A DNA stretch of 64,000 bases from positions 124,001-188,000 of the forward strand of contig NZ_JAOQNX010000004.1 of NCBI RefSeq assembly GCF_025961575.1, given 5' to 3'. Origin of the DNA: Rhodoblastus acidophilus. Lineage in GTDB: Bacteria; Pseudomonadota; Alphaproteobacteria; Rhizobiales; Beijerinckiaceae. The translations under genes were made by a program, and so were the position numbers. This document shows, one piece after another, positions 20,989 to 29,831 of the stretch. Each line of letters starts with the position of its first letter. Within the stretch, counting starts at the first letter, position 1. The notes below the pieces were generated by a model, which saw nothing but the letters and a program-made list of their open reading frames with translations, was not told the DNA's origin and ran no database searches.

Positions 20989-21204
20989 ATGGATGAGTCC
21001 GAGATCGCGCTGCGGGACATCGCCGCGATCCATCTTCGTTTCGCGCTTGCCGATCTCATGATCGGCGCCGGCAAGCCAGACGTCGCCCGCGCGCTCGATC
21101 ATCTCCGCGAGGCTGACGCCTGCCTGCAAGTCTTGCTCATGGCCAGGGGCGAACCCGCCGGGGAGCCCAGACGAGGCGCGCCGCCGCCGCCCCTCACGCC
21201 ATGA
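20989..21204 (+). CDS. Small hypothetical helical protein
   Basis: The 71-residue product reads as two helices (IALRDIAAIHLRFALADLMI and ARALDHLREADACLQVLLM) with a Pro-rich tail. A good GGGAGG box stands ahead of ATG 20989. It overlaps the 3' end of fabI by 11 bp, tail to tail. Function unknown. Confidence 0.6.
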   Translation: MDESEIALRDIAAIHLRFALADLMIGAGKPDVARALDHLREADACLQVLLMARGEPAGEPRRGAPPPPLTP

Positions 21205-22021
21205 TATGCAGGCCGGCGTCGACATAAATGGTGTCGCCGGTCATGCCGGAGGAGGCTCCGCCGATCAGGAACGCCGCCACGCGTCCGATTTCCGCGATGT
21301 CCACCAGGCGTTTGCCGGGGCTGCGCGATTCCGCCATGTCGACGAGATCGTCGAACCCGGCGATGCCGCTGGCCGCGCGGGTGCGAATCGGCCCCGGCGA
21401 CAGCGCGAAGACCCTTATGTCGCTCGGCGCGAGCTCCGCCGCGAGATAGCGGGTCGAGGATTCCAGCGCCGCCTTGACCGGCCCCATCACATTGTAATGG
21501 TGGACGACTTTTTCGGCGCCGTAATAGCTCATGGTCAGGAGCACGCCGCCCTCGGTCATCAGCGGCTCCGCCAGACGCGCCATTTCGATGAAGGAATGGA
21601 CGGAGACGCGCATGGCGCGCTCAAAACCTTCGCGCGAGGAATCGACAAGCCGGCCATGCAGGTCGCCGCGGGGCGCGAAGGCGATGGAATGCAGGACGAA
21701 ATCGAGCCGGCCCCACTCCCGCGCGATCGTTTCGAACACGTTTTCGAGTTGGCCCGGCTGCTCCACGTCGAGCGGCAGCAGCATTTTGGCTTCGATCTGC
21801 TCCGCGAGCGGCTGGATGTGCGGCTTGGCCTTCTCATCGGGGAAGGTCAGCGCCAGTTCGGCGCCGAACCCACGGAATTTCGCCGCGCAGCCATAGGCGA
21901 TCGAATTTTCGTTGGCCACGCCGACGACCAGCCCGCGCTTGCCCTTAAGCATGTCGCCGATGCGGTCGTCGGGGTCCCATACCTTCTTAAGCGGATCGAT
22001 CTTGCGCTGATGGGCGTCCAT
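21194..22021 (-). CDS. fabI: Enoyl-[acyl-carrier-protein] reductase FabI
   Basis: NADH-dependent reduction of trans-2-enoyl-ACP, the last step of each fatty-acid elongation cycle. The 275-aa SDR-type protein has the FabI N-terminus GKRGLVVGVANENSIAYG, the catalytic pair in SYYGAEKVVHHYNVMGPVK (Tyr-x6-Lys) and the C-terminal GMTGDTIYVDAG. The FabI fold and spacing, not FabV or FabK, set the call. ATG 22021 gives about 20 residues before the Rossmann strand, slightly longer than E. coli FabI. Confidence 0.93.
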   Translation of the reverse strand: MDAHQRKIDPLKKVWDPDDRIGDMLKGKRGLVVGVANENSIAYGCAAKFRGFGAELALTFPDEKAKPHIQPLAEQIEAKMLLPLDVEQPGQLENVFETIAREWGRLDFVLHSIAFAPRGDLHGRLVDSSREGFERAMRVSVHSFIEMARLAEPLMTEGGVLLTMSYYGAEKVVHHYNVMGPVKAALESSTRYLAAELAPSDIRVFALSPGPIRTRAASGIAGFDDLVDMAESRSPGKRLVDIAEIGRVAAFLIGGASSGMTGDTIYVDAGLHIMA

Positions 22022-22087
22022 GCCTGCCTCGCCGCGGATAAAATCGAACGGAACAAGTCTGGCGCCGGATTGTGACCGCCGTAAAAC

Positions 22088-22744
22088 TCAGTCCAAAAAA
22101 ACCATTTCCGGCACATCGTCGGGAATGATCAGCTTCGCCGAGGTCGCCGCGACGATCTCCTCCACCGCCGCGCGCGGCGCGCGCTCGCGCAGGACGAGTC
22201 CATCCTCGGTCGGCTCGATCACCGCGAGATCGGTGACAACAAGCGTGACGCGGCGGTTGGCGGTGAGCGGCAGCGTGCAGGTCGGCACGATTTTCGGCCG
22301 TCCCTTGGCGGTGTGCTGCATGGCGACGATCACGCGCCGCGCGCAGGCGACGAGATCCATGGCGCCGCCCATGCCCGGCACCATTTTTCCCGGCACCACC
22401 CAATTGGCGAGATGGCCCTTTTCGTCCACCTCCAGCCCGCCGAGCACGGTGACGTCGAGATGGCCGCCCCGGATCAGCCCGAAGGACAGGGTCGAATCCA
22501 CGGTCGCCGCGCCGGGCACGGCGGTGATGAAGGAGCCGCCGGCGTCGGTCAGCTCCTCGTCCTCCATGCCCTCGGGCGGGCGCGAGCCCATGCCGACAAT
22601 GCCGTTTTCCGACTGGAACAGAATGCCCAGGTCGGGATCGATGTATCTGGCGATGCCGGTGGGAAGGCCAATGCCGAGATTGACCAGCGTTCCCGGCCGC
22701 AGTTCCCGCGCGACGCGGCGCTGGATGATTTCCTCAGGCGACAC
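22088..22744 (-). CDS. 3-oxoacid/acetate CoA-transferase, beta subunit
   Basis: The 218-aa subunit carries the active-site Glu in FQSENGIVGMG and the GMGGAMDL motif of family I CoA-transferases (AtoA/ScoB/PcaJ type). The start is the GTG at 22744, which overlaps the alpha-subunit stop, instead of the frame-open ATG at 22834 inside that gene. The acceptor (acetoacetate, 3-oxoadipate or acetate) cannot be told from sequence. Confidence 0.92.
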   Translation of the reverse strand: MSPEEIIQRRVARELRPGTLVNLGIGLPTGIARYIDPDLGILFQSENGIVGMGSRPPEGMEDEELTDAGGSFITAVPGAATVDSTLSFGLIRGGHLDVTVLGGLEVDEKGHLANWVVPGKMVPGMGGAMDLVACARRVIVAMQHTAKGRPKIVPTCTLPLTANRRVTLVVTDLAVIEPTEDGLVLRERAPRAAVEEIVAATSAKLIIPDDVPEMVFLD

Positions 22745-23399
22745 GATGCGCCTCCCTGCGAATGAGATAATCGACGAGCACGCCGGGCGTGTTGACATTG
22801 TCGGGGGAGATGAGCCCGACCGGCACGATCTCACGCGACTCCGCGATCACGGTCGCGCCCGCCGTCGCCATCACCGGATTGAAATTGGTCGCCGTCAGCT
22901 CATAGGTGAGATTGCCGACGAAATCGGCGCGGTCGCAGTGGATCAACGCGAATTCGGCCTTCAGCGGCGTCGCCAGCAGCCAGTCCTCGCCGTCGATCTC
23001 GATGACCCGCTGGCCCTTGGCGGCGATGGTGTTGAGGCCAGTGCGGGTGAGCACGCCCCCCAGCCCATAGCCGCCGGCGCGAATACGCTCGGCGAGCGTG
23101 CCCTGGGGGACGAGGTCGACATCGATGCGCCCCTCGATCATGCCTTTTTGCGTCTCGGGATTGGTGCCGATATGCGAGGCGACGACCTTTGCGATGGCAT
23201 TGGCGCGTATGAGGCGGCCGATGCCGAAATCCGGCTTTCCCGTGTCGTTTGCGATCACGGTGAGATTTTTGCGGCCAGCGGCGACCAGCGCGTCGATGAT
23301 GCGATGCGGGCTTCCCACGCCCATGAAACCGCCGATCATCAGGACGGCGCCGTCCGGAACCATCTCCGCCGCCTGCTGCGGCGAAATAGCCTGTTTCAT
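22734..23399 (-). CDS. 3-oxoacid/acetate CoA-transferase, alpha subunit
   Basis: The 221-aa subunit has the N-terminal GGFMGVGSPHRIIDAL (CoA-binding glycine motif) and VPQGTLAERIRAGGYGLGG. It precedes and overlaps the beta subunit by 11 bp, as in atoDA/scoAB. The start is ATG 23399 with an AGGGAGGAG box. The much longer open frame to 24053 is antisense-like noise over chrA. Confidence 0.92.
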   Translation of the reverse strand: MKQAISPQQAAEMVPDGAVLMIGGFMGVGSPHRIIDALVAAGRKNLTVIANDTGKPDFGIGRLIRANAIAKVVASHIGTNPETQKGMIEGRIDVDLVPQGTLAERIRAGGYGLGGVLTRTGLNTIAAKGQRVIEIDGEDWLLATPLKAEFALIHCDRADFVGNLTYELTATNFNPVMATAGATVIAESREIVPVGLISPDNVNTPGVLVDYLIRREAHRVA

Positions 23400-23460
23400 G
23401 CCGCGCTCCTCCCTATTTTTGTGTAGCGGGCAATTTTTGCAGTCTATCCGGGGGCTATCG

Positions 23461-24654
23461 TCAGGGCAACGCCTGAGCCGCGACCGCGCCGCCGAGCACG
23501 ACCGCCCAGGGCGGGGCCTTGGCGAAGACCAGCAGGGCGAAGGCGCCGGCGGCCAGCAGGGCGTCGCGCGGCGAGAAAATCGCCGAGGTCCAGATCGGCG
23601 TGCAAAAAGCGGCGAACAGCAGTCCGACCACGGCGGCGTTGACGCCGGCGAGCGCCTGGGAGGCGCCGGGATGGGCGCGGATCTGCGCCCAGAATGGCAG
23701 GGCCGCAAACAACAGCAGCACGCCGGGCAGGTAGATCGCGGCCAGCGCCAGCAACCCGCCCCAAACGCCGTCCATGACGGCGCCGAGATAAGCGGCGAAG
23801 GCGAACAGCGGTCCGGGCAAGGCCTGGGCCGCGCCATAGCCGTCGATGAAGGCGGACTCGCCGATGAAACCCGGCGCGACCAGCGCCTCGCGCAACAGCG
23901 GAAGCACCACATGGCCGCCGCCGAACACCAGCGCGCCGGACCGGTAAATGGCGGCGAGTTTTTCGGCGCCCGGCGACAGAGACAGCGCCAGCGGGCCAAG
24001 CAAGAGCAGCAGGAACAACGCGCCCGCGAAAAAGCCAACGCGGCGGTCCACAAGAATGTCGAGCGCGGCGGGCGCGGCTTGCGGCGGCAGCGCCGCCCAT
24101 CCGGCCGCCGCCGCTCCGACGAGCGCGCCGATCTGTCCGGGCGCGCCGGGCAGGGCCAGCGCCAGGGCGGCAGCGGTCAGCGCCACGGCGGCGCGGAAAA
24201 AATCGGGGCAGAATTTGCGCGCCATGGCCCAGACCGCCTGGGCGACCACGGCGACCGCGACGATCTTCAGCCCGTGCAGAAAAGGTTTTGAATTCATCAG
24301 GTTCAGCCCGAGGGCGAACCCAATCATCAGCGCCGCCGAGGGCGCGGTAAAGCCGGTCCAGGCGGCGAGGGCGCCGCAAAAACCGGCGCGGCGCATCCCG
24401 AGGCAGAGGCCGACCTGGCTCGAGGCCGGCCCCGGCAGGAATTGGCACAAAGCGACAATGTCGCCAAAAGTCTTGTCGTCGAGCCAGCGCCGCCGAACCA
24501 CGCATTCGGCGTGAAAATAGCTGAGATGCGCGACCGGGCCGCCAAACGAGGTGAGCCCGAGGCGCAGAAAGGTGAAAAAAACCTCGCGGATTGCGCTCAG
24601 AGAGTCTCCCAGCGTTCGATCACCCAGTCTTCCGCCTTGGCGCCCTCCCGCCAT
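23461..24654 (-). CDS. chrA: ChrA-family chromate efflux transporter
   Basis: The 397-aa polytopic protein is built of two homologous CHR halves, each with an FGG-type motif (TSFGGPVAHL and LVFGGGHVVLPLL) and QFLPGPASSQ / QALPGPLFAF. Family members exchange chromate or sulfate across the inner membrane. The frame's only standard start is ATG 24654, which overlaps the end of the upstream gst by 58 bp, so the two are translationally linked. Confidence 0.9.
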   Translation of the reverse strand: MAGGRQGGRLGDRTLGDSLSAIREVFFTFLRLGLTSFGGPVAHLSYFHAECVVRRRWLDDKTFGDIVALCQFLPGPASSQVGLCLGMRRAGFCGALAAWTGFTAPSAALMIGFALGLNLMNSKPFLHGLKIVAVAVVAQAVWAMARKFCPDFFRAAVALTAAALALALPGAPGQIGALVGAAAAGWAALPPQAAPAALDILVDRRVGFFAGALFLLLLLGPLALSLSPGAEKLAAIYRSGALVFGGGHVVLPLLREALVAPGFIGESAFIDGYGAAQALPGPLFAFAAYLGAVMDGVWGGLLALAAIYLPGVLLLFAALPFWAQIRAHPGASQALAGVNAAVVGLLFAAFCTPIWTSAIFSPRDALLAAGAFALLVFAKAPPWAVVLGGAVAAQALP

Positions 24655-25235
24655 TGTTCATAGGCGGGATGCGCCAGCAGTTTTTGGGCATAGGCCTGCG
24701 CCTTGGCCGAAATCGGCAGATTATAAATGTGCAGTCGCGTGGCGACCGGCGTGAAAAAGGCGTCGGCGGCGCTGTAGTCGCCGAACAGGAAGGGGCCCTC
24801 GGCCTGCGAAAAGATCGCGTCGATGCGGGCCAGATTTTCGCGCGCTGTGTCGTCGAGTTCGAGCGGTTTTGCGCGCGGGGCGCGGCGGAAATTGGTCGGG
24901 CAGGCCTGCCGCAGCCCCTGAAAGCCGGAATGCATTTCAGCGCAAAGCGCGCGTGCGCGAGCGCGTTTCTGCGCATCCGCGGGCCAGACGTTTTTGTCGG
25001 GGAAACGCTCGTGCAAAAATTCGACGATGGCGAGCGAATCCCAGACCGCGAACCCGTCGTCCACCAGCACCGGAACTTTTCCGGTCGGGGCGAAGGCCAA
25101 AGCCTGTTCGCGCGATCCCTCCGCATAGAGCGGAATGACTTTTTCGACGAAGGGGATTTTGAGGGCGGTCATCAGCAGCCAGGGCCGCGCCGACCAGGAG
25201 GAATAAGCCTTGTTGCCGATGAGAAGGGTTAGCAT
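24597..25235 (-). CDS. Glutathione S-transferase
   Basis: The 212-aa protein has an N-terminal thioredoxin-like domain (YSSWSARPWLLMTAL with a Ser-type active site, GKVPVLVDDG, DSLAIVEFL) and an all-helical C-terminal domain (FLFGDYSAADAFFTPVATRL). The substrate is unknown. It is probably co-transcribed with chrA. Confidence 0.93.
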   Translation of the reverse strand: MLTLLIGNKAYSSWSARPWLLMTALKIPFVEKVIPLYAEGSREQALAFAPTGKVPVLVDDGFAVWDSLAIVEFLHERFPDKNVWPADAQKRARARALCAEMHSGFQGLRQACPTNFRRAPRAKPLELDDTARENLARIDAIFSQAEGPFLFGDYSAADAFFTPVATRLHIYNLPISAKAQAYAQKLLAHPAYEQWREGAKAEDWVIERWETL

Positions 25236-25273
25236 GTGAACCCTCCGGCCATCGCGCCCTCCGAGCCCAGTCC

Positions 25274-25385
25274 GTCATGCCCGGGCTTGTCCCGGGCATC
25301 CACGCCGGACCGCGAGGGAAAATTCTGCGACCGCTCGCGCTGCGGCGCCGCGTGGATGGCCGGGACGACGCCCGGCCATGACGAC
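25274..25385. repeat. REP pair, copy B
   Basis: Same paired element as at 8183: GTCATGCCCGGGCTTGTCCC on the left and an inverted CGTGGATGGCCGGGACGACG arm on the right, about 110 bp in all. It lies between gst and the rhodanese gene. Confidence 0.9.
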
Positions 25386-25451
25386 ATGGAGTTGTGTGGC
25401 CTGCGGAAGTCTTTCGTCATGGTGGAATCTCTCTCGTGTTCGGCTCCGACC

Positions 25452-25865
25452 TTATGAGACCTTGTCCGTCTTCCCGCCCTCGACCGGCCCACCCGCCTTT
25501 TTCCAGGCGGAAAAGCCCCCGTCGATATGGGCGACCGGATCAAGCCCCATGCGCTGCGCCAGATAGGTGGACAGAGCGGAGCGCCAGCCCGCCGCGCAAA
25601 AGAACACAAACGTCTTGTCCTCCTGGAACTGCGGCTTGGCGTAGGGGCTCGCCGGGTCGATCCAGAATTCCAGCATGCCGCGCGGGCAATGGAAGGCGCC
25701 GGGAATCTTGCCCTCGCGCTCGAGTTCGCGGGGGTCGCGCAGATCGACGAACAGCACGTCCTCGCGCGCCAAAAACGCGCGCGCCTCCTCCACGCTCAGC
25801 GTGCGTATGGAAGCGAGCGCCTCGTCGAGCATTTGCTGATAGCCAAGAGTGATTTTCGACGCCAT
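25452..25865 (-). CDS. Rhodanese-like sulfurtransferase
   Basis: Single-domain rhodanese of 137 aa with VLFVDLRDPRELEREGKIPGA and the active-site loop CAAGWRSAL after FVFF, so the persulfide Cys is present. The first 20 residues are a short helical extension. The sulfur donor and acceptor are unknown. Confidence 0.92.
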   Translation of the reverse strand: MASKITLGYQQMLDEALASIRTLSVEEARAFLAREDVLFVDLRDPRELEREGKIPGAFHCPRGMLEFWIDPASPYAKPQFQEDKTFVFFCAAGWRSALSTYLAQRMGLDPVAHIDGGFSAWKKAGGPVEGGKTDKVS

Positions 25866-25989
25866 TTCAGCCCCTCCGCTCCGATTGGAGCGCAGGCGCG
25901 CGCTTCGGTCAACCTGAACGGTTCAATCTCGTTCATGTCCTCGCAGGCGCGCCGCTTGACCCCGGCGCTCCGCATGGTCCTATGCGCTT

Positions 25990-26253
25990 ATGACCGACCT
26001 GTCCGAAACGATTCTCGACCTGTGCCGCGCCGTCGGCCCGGAAAAAACCATCTGCCCGACCGACGCCGCCAAAAATTTCGCCGAACAGCGCGGCGAGGAC
26101 GAGCTGGGCTGGCGCAACCATCTCGTCCAGGTGCGGCGCGCGGCGGTGGCGCTGGCGCTTGAGGGCCGGCTGGTGATCTATCGAAAGGGCAAGCCGGTCG
26201 ATCCCGAAGATTTCAGGGGCGTCTACCGCCTCGGCGTCCCCCGCGTGGACTGA
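25990..26253 (+). CDS. DUF3253 family protein
   Basis: The 87-aa winged-helix-like protein has the pattern of DUF3253: ETILDLCRAVGPEKTICPTD, a central RR-x-AVALALEGRLVIYRKG, and the tail PVDPEDFRGVYRLG. Function unknown. Its TGA shares a base with the ATG of the next gene (TGATG), so the two are coupled. Confidence 0.88.
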   Translation: MTDLSETILDLCRAVGPEKTICPTDAAKNFAEQRGEDELGWRNHLVQVRRAAVALALEGRLVIYRKGKPVDPEDFRGVYRLGVPRVD

Positions 26254-27050
26254 TGTTTTTCGTCGCCTCCAAAATCTTCTGGTTCGTGGCGTCGCCGCTG
26301 CATCTCGGCCTGTTCGCCATCTCCTTCGGCCTGTGGCGGGTGGTTCGCCAAAGACGCGGCGTCGGCTTGATCGGCTTCGGCTTCGTCCTGATCGGCGCCA
26401 TGACGTTTTTGCCGGTGGGCGCGGCGCTGCTGCGGCCGCTCGAGGACCGTTTCCCCGTTCAAAGCCTTGATATGCCGCCGCCGGACGGAATCATCGTGCT
26501 CGGCGGCGCCATGGACGAGCGCATCGGCGCGGCGCGCGGGCAGCCGCAGCTCAACGACGCGGGCGAACGCATGACGGCCGGCGTCGCCCTGGCCCGCGCC
26601 TTCCCCCGGGCGAAACTGGTCTTTTCCGGCGGCTCGGGCGCGCTCTTGTCGCGGGAGGAAACCGAATCGGACGCCGCTCGGCAATTCTGGCGCGAACTCG
26701 GGGTGCCCGACAGCCAGATGATCTTCGAGAACGCGTCGCGCAACACTTATGAAAACGCGCTGTTCACCCAAAATCTCGTCCATCCCGGCGCGGGCGAGCG
26801 CTGGTTGCTGGTGACCTCGGCCTGGCACATGCCGCGCGCCATCGGGGTTTTTCGCGCCTTGGGCATGAACCCGACAGCCTTCCCCGTCGATTTCCGCACC
26901 TTTGGCAATGACGAGGATTGGAAGCCGCCGGGCGACGGCCCGATGGCTTTGCGCAACACCGAGACGGCGGTGCGCGAATGGATCGGCCTCCTCACCTATT
27001 GGCTCACCGGCAAGACGGATGCGCTGTTGCCGCCCTATTCGCGGAAATAG
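26253..27050 (+). CDS. YdcF/ElyC-like DUF218 membrane protein
   Basis: The 265-aa protein has two N-terminal membrane helices (about residues 5-55), then a DUF218 domain with IIVLGGAMDE, LVFSGGSGALL, ASRNTYENA and VTSAWHMPRAIGVF. Relatives (ElyC, SanA) influence cell-envelope integrity. It overlaps the minus-strand gene at 27035 by 16 bp, tail to tail. Confidence 0.9.
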   Translation: MFFVASKIFWFVASPLHLGLFAISFGLWRVVRQRRGVGLIGFGFVLIGAMTFLPVGAALLRPLEDRFPVQSLDMPPPDGIIVLGGAMDERIGAARGQPQLNDAGERMTAGVALARAFPRAKLVFSGGSGALLSREETESDAARQFWRELGVPDSQMIFENASRNTYENALFTQNLVHPGAGERWLLVTSAWHMPRAIGVFRALGMNPTAFPVDFRTFGNDEDWKPPGDGPMALRNTETAVREWIGLLTYWLTGKTDALLPPYSRK

Positions 27051-27466
27051 GGGCGCGCCGCCTCCCGCAGGCTGGTTTCGGGGTGGTCGTCATAGGTGGC
27101 GATCTGCGAGCAGCGTTCGCAGGCGCGCAGGCCCTCCTGCCAGAACCACCGGCAATCCCCCCGTATCGCGCAAGGAAATTGCTCATGGGCGACCGGAGGC
27201 AGGGCGGCGATCAGCCGCCCCGCCAGCCGGCAATCGACGCCGTCATAATGGGCGCAGAAGGATTCCTGGCATTTCGCCGCGATCCGCAGCACCTGCGCCG
27301 GCGGCGTGTCGCCGGTCAGCGCCAGGATTTCGGCGGTGACCGGGACGGGCGCGTCCAGCCATTGGACCTTTGGTCGTCCATCGACCCGCGACACCACGCC
27401 GAACAGCACGGCGTCTTCGGTCTCGGGCGTCACACTGGGGCAGAGGAGGTCGCCATCGCCTGACAT
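27035..27466 (-). CDS. Cys-rich protein of unknown function
   Basis: The 143-aa soluble protein carries about nine cysteines, mostly in two clusters: KCQESFCAHYDGVDC and CAIRGDCRWFWQEG with ACERC. The spacing suggests a metal or Fe-S site. A strong GAGGAGGGG box precedes ATG 27466. It is the second gene of a pair with the gene at 27476 (9-bp gap). I do not recognise a named family. Confidence 0.7.
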   Translation of the reverse strand: MSGDGDLLCPSVTPETEDAVLFGVVSRVDGRPKVQWLDAPVPVTAEILALTGDTPPAQVLRIAAKCQESFCAHYDGVDCRLAGRLIAALPPVAHEQFPCAIRGDCRWFWQEGLRACERCSQIATYDDHPETSLREAARPYFRE

Positions 27467-27475
27467 GACCCCTCC

Positions 27476-27736
27476 TCAGGCGTTGCCGCGCCAACCCTCG
27501 AAAGATGAATTCGCCTTGGCCGCCGCCTTGGGCGCGCTCGCGCGCGGCGGGGGCGCGCCGTCCCGCCATTTCGGCGGCGCGGACGGACGCGCACTGAGGA
27601 AGCTCGGCGCCGCTTGCGGCCAAGCCCGCGCCGCCGGCGACAAGCCGACGACGACCGGTTCCGGCCTCTTCTGCATGGAGGCGACGGCCGCTGAGACGGC
27701 GGTCGCGAGATCGGCGGGGCCGATCGTCTTGGGCAT
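27476..27736 (-). CDS. Small Ala/Pro-rich protein, first gene of the Cys-rich operon
   Basis: The 86-aa product has a helical N-terminus (MPKTIGPADLATAVSAAVAS) and a low-complexity Ala/Pro/Lys C-terminal half, so it is probably partly disordered. GGGGAG precedes ATG 27736. Its position directly ahead of the Cys-rich gene suggests a joint role. Function unknown. Confidence 0.6.
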   Translation of the reverse strand: MPKTIGPADLATAVSAAVASMQKRPEPVVVGLSPAARAWPQAAPSFLSARPSAPPKWRDGAPPPRASAPKAAAKANSSFEGWRGNA

Positions 27737-27850
27737 AGGTTTCTCCCCGGTAATGACTTGTTATCGTTGATTGATTTTCAAAGCGCTTTCGTTAGGCGAA
27801 GCGCCTTACAAAACAGTAACATCAATGAATGGTTACGCAAATTGCGGCGA

Positions 27851-28657
27851 TTACCGAGCAGCAGTGAATGTGTTGTTCTGCAGCCAGTTCCGCCACTCCT
27901 TCTCGTCGCCGTAAAAGGCGTTGCGGTCGACGCGGGTGGGAATGCCGTGGACCCAGGCGTCGGACTGGTACTGCCAGAAATACCAGGGACGGCTGCCGTA
28001 CCGCACCGTCGGGTGGTGCTTGGTCGAGCGGATCCACATCGGATAGTCCGACAATTCGCCGTCCGAGAACATGGCCTCGTAGAAGTCGACGGTGGTGTAG
28101 ATGATCGGCTTCTTGCCGTAAAACCGCTCCATCTCGCCCAGCATGGACTTGATCTCGCGCAGCGTCGGCTCCTTTTCCAGCCGGCGCGGGCAGGTGGTCG
28201 AGGTGGGCGTGGCCTCGACATCAAGCACCGGGGGCAGGGCGTCGGGTTCGCGCGGCACATTTTGCTCGAACCAGGACATGTTCTCGTGCCAGGGGCGGCA
28301 CCAATAGACGAAATGGTACGCGCCGCGCGGCAGGCCCGCCGCCTTGGCGCCATGCCAGTTGCGGAAGAATTTGGGGTCGAGCCGGTCGCCGCCCTCGGTG
28401 GCCTTGATATAGGCGAAGTTCACGCCGCCGTTGGCGACCGCCATCCAGTCGACGTCGCCCTGGTATTTGGACACGTCGACGCCATGGACCGGAAGCTCCT
28501 TGGCGATCTTGATCGCTTCGGATTCCTTGAAATGACCGGGCCGCTGCCCCGCCAGCCGGCCGGAATCCGGCATGAGGGAGGGGCCGGGGCCGCCGCAGCC
28601 CGCAAGAGGGATCGCGACGAGCGCGAGCAATCCAAGAGTTTTCGACCGATTGTTCAT
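27851..28657 (-). CDS. GH25 lysozyme-like lipoprotein
   Basis: Glycosyl hydrolase family 25 (muramidase) of about 268 aa. The N-terminus MNNRSKTLGLLALVAIPLAGC is a lipoprotein signal with an LAGC lipobox. The GH25 domain shows HGVDVSKYQGDVDW, FAYIKATEGG and the catalytic pair in LDVEAT. The likely location is membrane-anchored in the periplasm, acting on peptidoglycan. ATG 28657 is chosen so the signal peptide starts the protein. Confidence 0.92.
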   Translation of the reverse strand: MNNRSKTLGLLALVAIPLAGCGGPGPSLMPDSGRLAGQRPGHFKESEAIKIAKELPVHGVDVSKYQGDVDWMAVANGGVNFAYIKATEGGDRLDPKFFRNWHGAKAAGLPRGAYHFVYWCRPWHENMSWFEQNVPREPDALPPVLDVEATPTSTTCPRRLEKEPTLREIKSMLGEMERFYGKKPIIYTTVDFYEAMFSDGELSDYPMWIRSTKHHPTVRYGSRPWYFWQYQSDAWVHGIPTRVDRNAFYGDEKEWRNWLQNNTFTAAR

Positions 28658-28815
28658 GCGGGCAGAATATCCCTGGAAGAGCAAAAAGTCGTTAAAGCGC
28701 GTTAACCCTACAGGCCGGCAATAGAAACCAGATTTTCACCCTTGTCCAGCGCAACGCTTGATTTCGCGGGCTATTTGCGTCATTTGCGACACGCGATCCC
28801 CCGCGTAAGGCGCTG

Positions 28816-29688
28816 ATGAGACCGCACGGAATTTCAACGATGACGGTCAATAAGTGGTTAATCTGCGGGCTGTTGCTGGCGAGCGCGGCGGCGCCCGCTC
28901 ACGCCTGCGGTCCGGACGCGCTCGGGGTGTCGCGCGAAATCGCCATTGGCGGCGCGCCGCAGATCGGGCTGAAAACCTACCCGCAAACCCTCGCTCTCGC
29001 CGACCACGAGGTGGTCCTGACCTTTGATGACGGGCCCTCGCCGGCGACCCGAAAGGTTTTGGATGCGCTCGCCGCCCAATGCGCCAAGGCGACCTTTTTC
29101 CTGATCGGCCGCAATGCGCAGGCCATGCCGGAGCTGGTGCGGCGCGAAATCGCCGACGGCCATACGGTTGGCAGCCATTCCTGGTCGCATCCGTTGAAAA
29201 GCCTGCGGGCGCTCGACCTCGCCGAGGGCATTGCGGAGATCGAGCGCGGCGACAAGGCGGTGGCGGCGGCCTCCGGCGGCAAGGCCTCGCATTTTTTCCG
29301 GTTCCCCGGTTTCGGCGATTCGCCGGCCCTGCTGGAGGCGGCGGCGCAGCGAAAAATGCCGGTGTTCGGAACGGATTTGTGGGCCTCCGACTGGAACCCG
29401 ATGACCTCCGAGCGGGAGCTCCAGCTGCTGATGTCGCGGCTGCGCAAGGCGGGCCGGGGCATGATCCTGCTGCACGACATCCACAAGCAGACCGCCGACA
29501 TGATCCCGTCGCTGCTGCGCACGCTTCACGCCGAGGGGTTCAAGCTCGTCCACCTCGTCCCCGGCCCGAACGCGCCCGAACTGCGCCCCGCGCCGGAAGG
29601 CTGGAGCTCGGAGACCGAGGCTTTTTACCGGAAAATGTTCGGTGAACTCGCGCATCCCGCGCCTCATCCGCCGAAATCAACGAATTGA
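28816..29688 (+). CDS. NodB-type polysaccharide/peptidoglycan deacetylase, exported
   Basis: The product has up to 290 aa: a signal peptide (KWLICGLLLASAAAPAHACG) and a NodB-homology domain with motif 1 LTFDDGPSP, motif 2 HSWSHP (the metal-binding His-x3-His), motif 3 RFPGFGDSP and motif 5 LHDIHKQT. It removes N-acetyl groups from a cell-wall or surface polymer. TAAGG before ATG 28816 supports that start; an in-frame ATG at 28840 would give a shorter n-region. It diverges from the GH25 gene, so both may act on peptidoglycan. Confidence 0.92.
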   Translation: MRPHGISTMTVNKWLICGLLLASAAAPAHACGPDALGVSREIAIGGAPQIGLKTYPQTLALADHEVVLTFDDGPSPATRKVLDALAAQCAKATFFLIGRNAQAMPELVRREIADGHTVGSHSWSHPLKSLRALDLAEGIAEIERGDKAVAAASGGKASHFFRFPGFGDSPALLEAAAQRKMPVFGTDLWASDWNPMTSERELQLLMSRLRKAGRGMILLHDIHKQTADMIPSLLRTLHAEGFKLVHLVPGPNAPELRPAPEGWSSETEAFYRKMFGELAHPAPHPPKSTN

Positions 29689-29831
29689 TCGAGTCGAGGC
29701 TGGTGCTGTCAGCGGAATCCCCAGATTGAAATTATTTAATTCCCAGGCAAAGTAAATCGTATATTTAATATCGCAATAAATCGTTCGAACCGCTGCTCCG
29801 CGTGTCGGGGCCGTGTGCGCGGGAGGGACAA

